This document shows, one piece after another, positions 47,452 through 55,828 of a DNA stretch of 64,000 nt. Each line of letters starts with the position of its first letter. Position 1 is the first letter of the stretch. Source of the stretch: Bacteroidia bacterium (GTDB lineage Bacteria; Bacteroidota; Bacteroidia; J057); the NCBI GenBank assembly GCA_030430205.1, contig JAUIGE010000001.1:62001-126000 (forward strand), read 5' to 3'. The translations under genes and the position numbers were made by a program. A model generated the notes under the pieces. The model was given only the letters and a program-made list of their open reading frames with translations. It did no database searches and had not been told where the DNA came from.

Positions 47452-48513
47452 TCAGGTGTTTTGATGGTTTATCGTTTGGATAAGCCTGGCTTCCAGCTCT
47501 TCTTGTCCCTGCCAGAAAGCCAGTCGGATAGGTATATAAAAAAACGGCAACTTTTGCCAAAAGTGTGGCAGGGGTCTGCCACGGAGTCTGCTAGCGTCTT
47601 TTTCAGTTGTAAGAATAATCAGGGAGTCAAAGTTAGAAGAATTTTCAACATGTTTCCGATAAGCTGCCGCGATTTCCGTCAGCTCCTTTTGGCTGTAGGT
47701 GTGATGGTCGGAAAATGAAAAAAACTGAAGCACCTCAATCCCCGCAGCTTCCAGCTGCCGGCAAAAAAAGGCATTGTTGCCCAGGCCTGAGAAGATGACG
47801 GCTGCCAGCCGTCGGTCTGCTGCCTGTATGTCAATTTTTTCCCCTGAAAAAAAATCAACCAGCCCCGTAAAAACGGGCCTGCAAAAAGCCATCGGCTTTG
47901 CCCATCGCGCAAATCGCGCAGCGATAGCCTCGATCTCGGCTGGCTCCGCCAGCTTATTGATCACCAGGAAATCTGCCCGCCGCAGGCTCGCCAGCGGCTC
48001 TCTCAAGCTGCCTGCCGGCAGGAGGTAATCCCGCTGAGGCAGCCTATTGGCATCGAATAGCAGGATGTCAACATCCCGCAGCACCTTGCGGTGCTGAAAG
48101 GCATCATCGAGGATGATCAGATCAGGTCTATGCTCCGCCTGAAGGCGGGCGATGCCCTCGGCCCTGCTTTCGCAGACTGCAACCGGCAAGTCCGCAAATT
48201 TGCGGGCTACCTGCAGGGCTTCGTCGCCGTATTCGGCGGCTTCATCGGATTGGGGGTCTACAAGGCGATAGCCTTGAGAAGCGCGGCCGTAGCCGCGGCT
48301 GAGGTAGGCGGGGCGTAGCCCCTGAGAAACAAAAAAACGGACCAGGTACTCCGAAAATGGTGTCTTGCCCGTACCGCCAACAGAAATATTTCCAACAGAA
48401 ATCACAGCTACATCCGCTCGAAAAAGCTTTTCCCGACGGCTATCATACCATCTGTTTCTCAGGAAAATAATCCCTCCATAAAGCCACGAAAACGGAATAA
48501 ATAATCTGCTCAT
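47452..48513 (-). CDS. lpxK: Tetraacyldisaccharide 4'-kinase
   Basis: Inner-membrane-associated kinase (353 aa) that phosphorylates the 4' position of the lipid A precursor disaccharide. The N-terminal hydrophobic stretch (FIPFSWLYGGIIFLRN) is the membrane anchor, then VISVGNISVGGTGKTPF, the Walker A loop (near 43-53), RPAYLSRGYGR, and DLIILDDAFQHRKVLRDVDILLFD (catalytic Asp/His region). The start codon is part of an 8-nt array (ATGAGCAGA), and the gene starts 20 bp after the PAS gene stop. It shows that the host makes lipid A. Confidence 0.95.
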   Translation of the reverse strand: MSRLFIPFSWLYGGIIFLRNRWYDSRREKLFRADVAVISVGNISVGGTGKTPFSEYLVRFFVSQGLRPAYLSRGYGRASQGYRLVDPQSDEAAEYGDEALQVARKFADLPVAVCESRAEGIARLQAEHRPDLIILDDAFQHRKVLRDVDILLFDANRLPQRDYLLPAGSLREPLASLRRADFLVINKLAEPAEIEAIAARFARWAKPMAFCRPVFTGLVDFFSGEKIDIQAADRRLAAVIFSGLGNNAFFCRQLEAAGIEVLQFFSFSDHHTYSQKELTEIAAAYRKHVENSSNFDSLIILTTEKDASRLRGRPLPHFWQKLPFFYIPIRLAFWQGQEELEARLIQTINHQNT

Positions 48514-48538
48514 CTGCTAATCTGCTCATCCTCTCATT
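48503..48538. repeat. Period-8 array spanning the lpxK start codon
   Basis: On the minus strand GAGCAGAT, TAGCAGAT and GAGCAGAT follow one another and end in the lpxK ATG AGC AGA; the stop codon of the upstream PAS gene (48534-48536) lies at the other edge. The same unit appears at 55765-55796. Confidence 0.75.
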
Positions 48539-48953
48539 TCCCCAACCTATCCAGCTTGCCCGTCAACAGGTATTCCATCTCCATGCGGAGTTTATTTCGT
48601 TCGCTTTGTATTTCTTTGAAATAGCGGTAAATCTGGGTTTGATCGACAATCAGCCAGACATATTCATCAGGATGAAAAGGATGCAGACGCAGCTCAAAAT
48701 CAAAATAGCCGTCCAGGCCCCATTCATTCATTTCAACCCCTACATAAGTTTGACCGGGCATATCAGGTTCAAGCAGTTCCAGGCTTTCTCTGGCACTGAT
48801 CAGGAAGGGGAAGTTTTCAAAAGCGTTTTTGCCTATCAGGCTTTTTAAGTCTGCCAGTGTATGACATGAGTCCAGAATAATCCCGCTCTTGTTAAATAGT
48901 ACTACTTGAGAAAGATCGTTCAGCAAGCGGTGTTTTAGTTCGTTTGGCTTCAT
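48534..48953 (-). CDS. Small PAS-like protein of the GTPase module
   Basis: A 139-aa soluble protein. Residues about 8-110 read as a PAS fold (QVVLFNKSGIILDSCHTL, LIGKNAFENFPFL, FDFELRLHPFHPDEYVWLIVDQT), followed by a charged helix (YFKEIQSERNKLRMEMEYLL) that probably forms a coiled coil. There is no kinase, cyclase or output domain, so it should act by binding another protein. It begins 3 bp after the Ras-like GTPase gene, so the two are surely cotranscribed and probably work together. Family not recognised beyond the PAS-like pattern. Confidence 0.75.
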   Translation of the reverse strand: MKPNELKHRLLNDLSQVVLFNKSGIILDSCHTLADLKSLIGKNAFENFPFLISARESLELLEPDMPGQTYVGVEMNEWGLDGYFDFELRLHPFHPDEYVWLIVDQTQIYRYFKEIQSERNKLRMEMEYLLTGKLDRLGK

Positions 48954-48956
48954 AGC

Positions 48957-49523
48957 TTAGCCCTCTTTTTCAGATGATAACATGCTGTTAGCCAGGCCGA
49001 GAAACATATTTTCTACATTCAAACCTGTCTTGGCACTTGTGATATAGTGCGGTTTCAAGGGAATCCCTCCCAGGGTCTTTACAAATTCGGCATTTTGCAT
49101 CAAAAGCTCTACGGTGTCCTTTTCGCTATCGAGCTCCTCTTCTGAGAGGAAGAGATCCGCTTTGTTGGCCGCGATGACGACTTCTACGCCTGGCACCATT
49201 TCCTGTAGTTCTTTGATCTTGAGATCCAGCTTTTCAAATGTCGAATCTCTGGTAGTATCAATGACATAAATGATGCCACTACAACCGCGAAGGTAATAGT
49301 AGGGAACCTCGGAAGTATTGTCCCTGCCGGCGATATCCCAGATCACCAGGTCTACTCTATGACCATTGATCTCAACGGTTTTTTTATCCACTTTTAAGCC
49401 AATGGTGGTAAGGTATTTATCCGAAAATTTTTGGTAGACAAATCGGCTGATCAAGGAAGTTTTTCCGACAGCATGGCTTCCCAGAAGGGCTACTTTTTTA
49501 CTGATCCACTTGGTTGAATCCAT
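48957..49523 (-). CDS. Ras/Rab-like small GTPase
   Basis: A 188-aa P-loop GTPase of the Ras superfamily. It has the P-loop GSHAVGKTS (15-23), a Rab-like switch I (TTIGLKVDKKTV), the G3 motif WDIAGRD (62-68), the G4 motif NKAD (120-123) and the G5 motif TSAK (162-165). In G3, Arg replaces the catalytic Gln of Ras/Rab (AGQE), which predicts slow intrinsic hydrolysis or a special activating partner. There is no C-terminal Cys, so no prenyl anchor. Bacterial Ras-like GTPases include MglA (polarity, with MglB) and several groups of unknown function. The gene overlaps the upstream longin-like protein gene by 26 bp. Confidence 0.92.
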   Translation of the reverse strand: MDSTKWISKKVALLGSHAVGKTSLISRFVYQKFSDKYLTTIGLKVDKKTVEINGHRVDLVIWDIAGRDNTSEVPYYYLRGCSGIIYVIDTTRDSTFEKLDLKIKELQEMVPGVEVVIAANKADLFLSEEELDSEKDTVELLMQNAEFVKTLGGIPLKPHYITSAKTGLNVENMFLGLANSMLSSEKEG

Positions 49524-50361
49524 GAAAATGTTCTTTTAATTTCTCAGACATCTCTTGTTGTAGAGAAGCTGTCACTTCCATGTGTGAACTGAGTTTGACT
49601 GATTTCAAAAAATCAAGGACCTCCTCATCCAGGTGATCTTTAAAATCGGGAGAAATCGTTCCACTGACAACAGAAGCAATGTAGAAGTTTTGGAATGTAT
49701 TAATTACTATTTTGTATTTCTCATACTCAACCGTTTCCAGGTCCTGAGCGTCTTGCTGGAAAGCATGCTCGACAAAGCCTTTAATGCCCGTAAGCATGCC
49801 AGCGATCATGTCGGGGTCCATGAGATTGTTGAAAGAATGATGCCCCAGGAGCAGCCCAGACTCATTGTCAATGAGGAAAACCTCTTCCATATTGACAACG
49901 AGATTGTCTCGCATGAGCAACTCCCGGTAGGGAATTCCAGTCACAAAGGACTTGATGCGAAGCTTCCAGTTTTGGATCGAGAAAAGATCCCGCTGCGCAT
50001 CGTCGATGCGCTGGCTGAGCTTTTCAAGCTCTGCTTTGATGTAGCGGGTGATCATTTTTCCAATGATCGGATAGAGCGCATTGATGATCGTATCATTGGA
50101 CTCGGCTATCTGCTCTTCCAGCGCTTTGGCCAGGCTATTGCGGAAAAGTTCTGGAAAATTTGCTTTGAGAAACTCGATATGCTTTTCGAAATGGGGCTCA
50201 AGATGTGGCTCAAACTTTTCAGGAACGGAGATTTCCTCTTCCAGAGCCTGGATCTTCACGATCATGTTTTCCTGCAATTCAATTTGCTCCTCAAACAGCA
50301 AAATTCGGAGCTGTTCCAGTTTTTGTTTTTCGGGTTCCTGCAAGATGTGGTCGGTCGCCAT
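49498..50361 (-). CDS. Coiled-coil protein with longin/roadblock-like C-terminal domain
   Basis: A 287-aa soluble protein, from the ATG at 50359-50361 (an in-frame TTG is two codons upstream). The first ~150 residues are strongly helical (EQIELQENMIVKIQALEEEI, KALEEQIAESNDTIINALYP). Residues about 155-260 (VFLIDNESGLLLGHH, DPDMIAGMLTGIKGFVEHAF, then a LETVEYEKYKIVI strand) match a domain seen ahead of OmpA domains in other bacteria, with the shape of longin/roadblock partners of small GTPases. Since it overlaps the GTPase gene, it is a good candidate for the regulator or scaffold of that GTPase. The partnership is inferred from position only. Confidence 0.78.
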   Translation of the reverse strand: MATDHILQEPEKQKLEQLRILLFEEQIELQENMIVKIQALEEEISVPEKFEPHLEPHFEKHIEFLKANFPELFRNSLAKALEEQIAESNDTIINALYPIIGKMITRYIKAELEKLSQRIDDAQRDLFSIQNWKLRIKSFVTGIPYRELLMRDNLVVNMEEVFLIDNESGLLLGHHSFNNLMDPDMIAGMLTGIKGFVEHAFQQDAQDLETVEYEKYKIVINTFQNFYIASVVSGTISPDFKDHLDEEVLDFLKSVKLSSHMEVTASLQQEMSEKLKEHFHGFNQVDQ

Positions 50362-50490
50362 GAGCAATCATTAAGAGATTCCGGATTAGGTAGTCCTTGG
50401 AGCGTCAAAATAAGCTTGTTAGCCGTACGAAACAAGTCTTTTTGTTTGAGAAAAAAGGGAGTCTGACTTACAATTACAAGGGTTTATTCT

Positions 50491-50498
50491 TAATTTTG
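50491..50498 (+). promoter_or_regulatory. Candidate -7 box upstream of htpG
   Basis: TAATTTTG fits the TAnnTTTG consensus and lies 60 bp before the htpG ATG. No -33 TTTG at the expected distance is visible, so this is a partial match. Confidence 0.35.
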
Positions 50499-50557
50499 CG
50501 CCGCAAAAGATGCAATTAACCCAGGTTTAACCATCATCAAGCAATTTCTATTTAGTT

Positions 50558-52408
50558 ATGGCAAAAGAAAGCATTAAAAATCCGGAGTTGGAAAAAGGAA
50601 CCATTTCCGTTAGTACAGAAGACATTTTTCCGATTATCAAAAAGTCGCTGTATTCAGAACAGGAGATATTTCTTCGTGAGTTAATTTCGAATGCAGTGGA
50701 TGCTACGCAAAAACTCAAATTTCTCTCTTCACGTGGTGAAGCCACCGGAGAGTTGGGAGATTTGGCTGTGACCATCAGCATAGATGCAGATGCCAAAACC
50801 CTCACTGTAAGTGATGCTGGAATCGGCATGAATGCCGATGAGGTGAAAAAATACATCAATCAGGTGGCTTTTTCTGGTGCAGAAGAATTTGTCAAAAAAT
50901 TCAAAGATGCAGGCTCTGGCGATGAAATCATCGGAAAATTTGGATTGGGCTTTTACTCCGCCTTTATGGTGGCGGGAGAAGTGGAAGTGCTCAGCCGCTC
51001 CTACCGCGAAGGTGAAGAAGCCGTCCGCTGGATCTGCGATGGCAGCACTACCTATACCCTCGAAAGAGCTGAGCGGGAAAGACGCGGTACGGACATTATT
51101 CTGCATATCACAGAAGAAGACAAGCAGTACCTGGAGGAAAGCAAAATCAGCGAAATCCTAAACAAATACGCCAAGTTTTTGCCTATTCCGATCTTTTTCA
51201 AAGGAGAGCAGATCAACAATACCGAGCCGATCTGGCGCAAGTCGCCTACCGATCTCACGGATGAGGATTATAAAGCTTTTTTCAAAGAATTATATCCTTA
51301 TGCCGAAGATCCGCTTTTCTGGATTCACCTCAATGTAGACTATCCCTTCAACCTGACCGGTGTCCTCTTTTTCCCAAAAATAAAAAAGGACATCGACCCG
51401 CGCCGCAACCAGATTCAGCTCTATTCGCGCCAGGTTTTCATCACCGATGAAGTCAAAGACATCGTGCCTGACTACCTCATGCTGCTGCAAGGCGTGATTG
51501 ACTCACCCGATATTCCGCTGAACGTATCACGTTCTTATCTGCAAGGCGACCCCAACGTCAAGAAAATCAGCAACTATATCACCAAAAAAGTGGCAGATAA
51601 GCTGCATGAATTGTACAAAGACGACAAGGAGAAATTTCAGGAAAAATGGGACGACATCTCTGTTTTTGTGAAATACGGCATGCTGACGGACGAAAAATTC
51701 TACGAGCGTGCTGAAAAGTTTTGCCTTCTGCAAAATATTGAGGGCGAGTATTATCTGCTGGAAGACTACCGCGAAAAAATCGCGCCCCTGCAGACCGATA
51801 AGACAGAGCAGATCGTCATCCTTTATACTTCGGATAAAGACAAGCAGGATATCTTTGTGCAGGCTGCGAAAGGCAAGAACTATGACGTGCTCGAAATGGA
51901 TGGCGTGATAGATACGCACTTCATCGGCTTGCTGGAGCGCAAGCAGGAAAAAACGCGCTGGGTGCGCGTAGACGCCGATACGATCAATAAATTGATCGAG
52001 AAAGATGAGCCGGAAGCGGCTCCTGAAGAGGATGCTATCCCCGAAGAGAAGGTTGATGAAATCAAGGCTTTGTTTGAATCGGTAAGACCGAATGAGACTT
52101 ATATGATCCAGACAGCGAAGCTGGGAGAAGAGGCCCTGCCGATCGTCATCACCCGCAACGAGTTCATGCGTCGCATGCGTGAGCAAGCCGCCATGGGCGG
52201 AGGGGGAATGGAGATGTTTGGCAGTATGCCTGAATCTCTCAATGTGGTCGTAAACCTCAATCACCCCCTGGTGAAAAAACTCCAAAGAAGCCGCAAAAAG
52301 GAAAGTCTCGCCAAGCAATTGCTTGACCTCGGGATGCTGTCGCAAAACCTGCTCTCGGGTCAGGAACTGACCAACTTCATCAGGCGTAGCCTGGAGATGA
52401 TCGGATAA
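50558..52408 (+). CDS. htpG: Molecular chaperone HtpG (Hsp90)
   Basis: Dimeric cytosolic ATP-dependent chaperone, 616 aa. The N-terminal GHKL domain has FLRELISNAVDATQKL, VSDAGIGMNADE and IGKFGLGFYSAFMV (nucleotide-lid motif). The middle domain includes GVLFFPKIKKDIDPRRNQIQLYSR in its first part and SRSYLQGDPNVKKI. The C-terminal dimerisation domain ends the protein. A charged insert of ~20 residues (EPEAAPEEDAIPEEKVDE, near 490) separates the middle and C-terminal parts. It is monocistronic and divergent from the GTPase run, with 197 bp between. Confidence 0.96.
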   Translation: MAKESIKNPELEKGTISVSTEDIFPIIKKSLYSEQEIFLRELISNAVDATQKLKFLSSRGEATGELGDLAVTISIDADAKTLTVSDAGIGMNADEVKKYINQVAFSGAEEFVKKFKDAGSGDEIIGKFGLGFYSAFMVAGEVEVLSRSYREGEEAVRWICDGSTTYTLERAERERRGTDIILHITEEDKQYLEESKISEILNKYAKFLPIPIFFKGEQINNTEPIWRKSPTDLTDEDYKAFFKELYPYAEDPLFWIHLNVDYPFNLTGVLFFPKIKKDIDPRRNQIQLYSRQVFITDEVKDIVPDYLMLLQGVIDSPDIPLNVSRSYLQGDPNVKKISNYITKKVADKLHELYKDDKEKFQEKWDDISVFVKYGMLTDEKFYERAEKFCLLQNIEGEYYLLEDYREKIAPLQTDKTEQIVILYTSDKDKQDIFVQAAKGKNYDVLEMDGVIDTHFIGLLERKQEKTRWVRVDADTINKLIEKDEPEAAPEEDAIPEEKVDEIKALFESVRPNETYMIQTAKLGEEALPIVITRNEFMRRMREQAAMGGGGMEMFGSMPESLNVVVNLNHPLVKKLQRSRKKESLAKQLLDLGMLSQNLLSGQELTNFIRRSLEMIG

Positions 52409-52417
52409 GAGCTCCCC

Positions 52418-53095
52418 CTACAAGTCTATCCTGAATCGGGTCTTCTCTTTATTGGTACAATAAACAGAATCCGAATACTGACTAGAAATCCCACTGAGTC
52501 TGGTTTCCCAGGCGATGTGGGTTTTTGCATTTCCCACCACCGGATAGGTGTATATATAGGTGAGATCTTCTCCTACTGTCAGGGAGGTCACGTATTTATA
52601 GCCTTTTCCACTGACCGTGAGGGCAATTTCGTCGCCTGGGGCCACCTCTGTCCTGCCTTTCAATTCCACTTCAAAAAAGCCATAGGGCGTACCCAGCAGA
52701 TCTACATGATAGGTTTCATCTTCCAATACTTCTGCGAGGTCCAGCTCTTCAAAAATAATGGGAATGGAGAAGTTTTGCTGGGTAAAAGCCAAATCAATCC
52801 GTGAATGGACGCTTGCGCTGAGGATGAGGTCACTCGCCTCTGAATTTTTGAAAGGCTGAATATCAAATTGAAAACCGCCATCTGCCTGCGTAATCAGGTT
52901 TGCGCCCAGGATATCCAGCTTGAATCTTTCTTTTCCATTATCCTGGTAAATGCTCAAAAGTATATCCCCCATAGGCTCCATGCTGTCTTTAAAAAAGGCA
53001 TTTCCTTTGATCACATGGGTGTTGGACGTTTGGTCAGAGCAGGCAGCGATGAACATCGCCAATAGCAGCAGGCTACTCAAAAATTTAATTTTCAT
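52418..53095 (-). CDS. Uncharacterised lipoprotein
   Basis: A 225-aa protein with a clear lipoprotein signal (LLLLAMFIAAC, Cys19). The mature part has a beta-rich pattern with two likely sandwich domains: about 25-120, starting HVIKGNAFFKDSMEPMGDIL and resembling a carboxypeptidase-regulatory-like fold, and 120-225. It matches no family I recognise. Its stop is 9 bp from the htpG stop (convergent). Likely in the periplasm or outer membrane. Confidence 0.75.
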   Translation of the reverse strand: MKIKFLSSLLLLAMFIAACSDQTSNTHVIKGNAFFKDSMEPMGDILLSIYQDNGKERFKLDILGANLITQADGGFQFDIQPFKNSEASDLILSASVHSRIDLAFTQQNFSIPIIFEELDLAEVLEDETYHVDLLGTPYGFFEVELKGRTEVAPGDEIALTVSGKGYKYVTSLTVGEDLTYIYTYPVVGNAKTHIAWETRLSGISSQYSDSVYCTNKEKTRFRIDL

Positions 53096-53156
53096 ATCAA
53101 CTGGTTTTTAAGGTCAAATATAGGAAGAAAATGTACTGCTTTGCTAATGTGCTCTC

Positions 53157-53190
53157 AACTGATGGCCGCCGACTGCCAACTGACGACTTC
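53157..53190. repeat. Decayed period-7 array (AACTGCC family)
   Basis: AACTGAT, GGCCGCC, GACTGCC, AACTGAC, GACTTC in a 7-nt register, the same unit as the array at 41057-41109 but more worn. Confidence 0.5.
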
Positions 53191-53203
53191 ATACTAAATC
53201 CCC

Positions 53204-53243
53204 TGTTTCATCCTGAAACAAAAAACTGTTTCAAGCCGAAACA
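53204..53243 (+). promoter_or_regulatory. Tandem palindromic operators, probable activator (EBP) sites
   Basis: Two copies of TGTTTC-N5-GAAACA, 23 bp apart: TGTTTCATCCTGAAACA at 53204-53220 (perfect 7-bp arms) and TGTTTCAAGCCGAAACA at 53227-53243 (one outer mismatch). They lie 75 bp upstream of a sigma-54-like promoter and about 125 bp before the permease ATG, the expected place for sites of an NtrC-type enhancer-binding protein. The binding protein is not encoded in the window. Confidence 0.75.
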
Positions 53244-53317
53244 ATGGAACACATTCCGCTTTTTGATTCCAGTTTGTTTTTCACCATAAAAACCTCATTA
53301 TCAAAAACTTATTGTAA

Positions 53318-53333
53318 TGGAACGCTTATTGGC
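53318..53333 (+). promoter_or_regulatory. Candidate sigma-54 promoter of the FtsX/MacB permease gene
   Basis: TGGAACG-N4-TTGGC fits the sigma-54 -24/-12 pattern TGGCACG-N4-TTGC with one change in each box. The predicted start point near 53345 leaves a leader of about 25 nt before the ATG at 53369. The tandem palindromes upstream support the call. Confidence 0.65.
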
Positions 53334-53368
53334 CTTATAGTTAACAGCTGTCACAAAACCCAACAACT

Positions 53369-55771
53369 ATGTTTTTCCATTACCTGAAATCCTCCTTCCG
53401 CAATTTCAAAAGAAATCGTACCCATACGCTGATCAATGTGTTGGGGCTTAGCCTGGGCATATTGGCTACGATGATCATTTTTGTCAAACTCCGCTACGAG
53501 ATGCGTTTTGACAGCTATCATCCTGATCAGGATCGGATATACCGCGTGGTGGCGCTCAGCACCCAATACGGGGATGAAAAATATGGACACTCCATGCCGG
53601 ACCGCATCGCTGAGGGAATCAGGATGGAAATGCCTGAATTGGAAGCAGTTACAGTTTTATATGCCAATTTTCAGCGGGCGGTGATCAAAGTGGGGGAAGG
53701 CGATAAAAGCAAAAAGTTTTTTGCTGATGAAGCTGTCTTTGCTGACCCGGAAGTATTCAAAATACTGCACTATGACTGGATTTATGGCGAGCCATCCCAG
53801 GCGCTGGCGGAGCCTTATACTGTGGTCATTTCAAGGAGTCTGGCCAATAAATACTTTGGAAAAGTAGATGTCATAGGCGAGTCGCTTCGCTTTTCCAATG
53901 AATACAATCTAAAGGTGACCGGAGTGGTTGAAGATCCGCCTCACCACACCAGTTTTTATTTTACCATGCTGGTTTCCAACCTGACAGATGCGGACGAAAG
54001 GCTAAAAGAAACCTGGCATAGCACCTCTTCCAGTGTGCAATGTCTGCTCAAATTGCAGCCCAATCAGACGCAGGAAGCACTCACAGCTCCCTTTCGGGCG
54101 CTGGCCCTCAAAAATTATTCGTCAGAAGAGGACCCAGAGGTGAAAAGTTTTTCCTATTTCCTACAGCCTCTCGCAGAGGTGCATTATGATACCCGCTTTG
54201 GCTCCTTCTCGGATAGCCCTACTTCCAGGAGAAGTTATTATACCCTCGCCCTGATAGGGCTTTTTCTCCTGATCACAGCCTGCATCAATTTCATCAACCT
54301 CAATACCGTGCTGGTCTTTACCCGGGCCAAAGAAGTAGGCGTACGGAAAATCCTGGGAAGCTACCGCACCCAAATCATGGGCCATTACCTGAGCGAAACC
54401 GCCTTGATCGCTTTCATTTCTCTCTGGTTGGCATTTGCCCTGCTGCCATGGGCCAGCATGCAGCTGGAGGACCTCCTGGGAGGAGATCTCAGCATTTCGC
54501 TGAGTTCGGATATTCAGCTGTGGGGCTTCTCCCTGACAATATTTGTCATCGTGGTGCTTCTATCGGGTCTATACCCTTCCTGGCTGCTTTCCCGCCTCAA
54601 TACCATGCTTGCCTTAAAAAACAAAACAGACAATAAGTATGGGAAAAAGACTTTGATGCGCAGAAGCCTGGTCGTGCTTCAATTTACCCTCTCACAGGTT
54701 TTGATCATCTCCACCCTGGTCATGATGCGCCAAATGGATTATTTTCATGCTGTCCCGCTGGGTTTTGACAAAGAAGCCATCCTTGAGGTGCGCTTGCCTT
54801 CACAGGAAATGCAAAAGCTGAGCAGCCTGAAAAATGAACTCCTTTCCCATGCGGGTATCCAGTCCGTTTCTTTTTCCAATACCGGTGCAGCTTCTTCCAA
54901 TACCTGGAGCGGCAACTTCAATTACCGCCCTGAAGGCAAAAATGAATTTGCAACCAATGCCGATGTAAAATTGGTAGATGAAGACTATCTCGACACCTAT
55001 GGGATGACCTTGCTTGCAGGAGAAAATCTAAGGAATGGAGACAGCACAGGACGATTTCTCATCAATGAGACGCTGATGAAAGCCATGGGCTTTGACAACC
55101 CGGCTGAAGTTCTCAACGAACCGATCTCTTATTGGGGCAATAAGGGTTTTGTAGGAGGCGTCATCATGGATTTCCACATGTCTTCCCTTCATAATCCTAT
55201 CCGCTGCCTGGTTTTATCCAACCTCTCTCCTTCTTTTATGCAGGCGGGGATCAAAATGAAAGGCGGAACCATCAAAGACAACCTGGCAGCCATTCAAAAA
55301 AGCTGGGAGGCTGCTTTTCCTGAAGAAATATTTGAATCCCAGTTCCTGGATGAATCGATCGAAAACTTTTACCAAAAGGAAAAAAAATCTGCCAGCTTGT
55401 TCCAGCTTTTTGCAGGCATAGCCATCTTTATTGGTTGCCTGGGCCTGTTTGGCCTGGTTTCATTTCTTGCGGCGCGCCGCACCAAGGAGATAGGCATACG
55501 CAAAGTACTGGGTGCCACAGTCCGGCAGATCATGGAGCTTTTCATCCGGGATTTTGTGATCCTGGTTTTGATTGGTTTTGTCATTTCGGTCTTCATTAGC
55601 TGGTTTGGGATGAACAAATGGCTGGAAGATTATGCCTACCAGATCACCATCGGATGGGATGTTTTCCTCTATGCCCTGCTCGCATCCGTCGCGCTTGTCA
55701 TCCTGACGATCGGCTACCGCTCCTTTCAGGCGGCCCGTATCAATCCGATTGAGGCTTTGCGGGATGAGTAG
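53369..55771 (+). CDS. ABC transporter permease, FtsX/MacB type
   Basis: Inner-membrane protein of 800 aa with duplicated MacB_PCD-FtsX units. It opens with the amphipathic helix and TM1 (LKSSFRNFKRNRTHTLINVLGLSLGILATM in its first part), then a periplasmic core domain (about 45-280), a three-TM FtsX block (LALIGLFLLITACINFINL, FTRAKEVGVRKILG), then a second copy ending GLFGLVSFLAARRTKEIGIRKVLGA and the family's NPIEALRDE tail. Bacteroidota carry many such permeases without an adjacent ATPase. Relatives act in MacB-like mechanotransmission or peptide/antibiotic export; the substrate is unknown. No ATPase gene is nearby. The stop codon is part of an 8-nt array. Confidence 0.92.
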   Translation: MFFHYLKSSFRNFKRNRTHTLINVLGLSLGILATMIIFVKLRYEMRFDSYHPDQDRIYRVVALSTQYGDEKYGHSMPDRIAEGIRMEMPELEAVTVLYANFQRAVIKVGEGDKSKKFFADEAVFADPEVFKILHYDWIYGEPSQALAEPYTVVISRSLANKYFGKVDVIGESLRFSNEYNLKVTGVVEDPPHHTSFYFTMLVSNLTDADERLKETWHSTSSSVQCLLKLQPNQTQEALTAPFRALALKNYSSEEDPEVKSFSYFLQPLAEVHYDTRFGSFSDSPTSRRSYYTLALIGLFLLITACINFINLNTVLVFTRAKEVGVRKILGSYRTQIMGHYLSETALIAFISLWLAFALLPWASMQLEDLLGGDLSISLSSDIQLWGFSLTIFVIVVLLSGLYPSWLLSRLNTMLALKNKTDNKYGKKTLMRRSLVVLQFTLSQVLIISTLVMMRQMDYFHAVPLGFDKEAILEVRLPSQEMQKLSSLKNELLSHAGIQSVSFSNTGAASSNTWSGNFNYRPEGKNEFATNADVKLVDEDYLDTYGMTLLAGENLRNGDSTGRFLINETLMKAMGFDNPAEVLNEPISYWGNKGFVGGVIMDFHMSSLHNPIRCLVLSNLSPSFMQAGIKMKGGTIKDNLAAIQKSWEAAFPEEIFESQFLDESIENFYQKEKKSASLFQLFAGIAIFIGCLGLFGLVSFLAARRTKEIGIRKVLGATVRQIMELFIRDFVILVLIGFVISVFISWFGMNKWLEDYAYQITIGWDVFLYALLASVALVILTIGYRSFQAARINPIEALRDE

Positions 55772-55796
55772 ATTTGCAGATGAGCAGATGAAGGAC
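55765..55796. repeat. Period-8 array at the end of the permease gene
   Basis: GAGTAGAT, TTGCAGAT, GAGCAGAT, GAAG in an 8-nt register; the permease TAG stop is inside the first unit. Same unit family as the array at the lpxK start (48503-48538). Confidence 0.7.
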
Positions 55797-55828
55797 GTAC
55801 TTTGAATTTTTAATTCAAATCTGAACCA

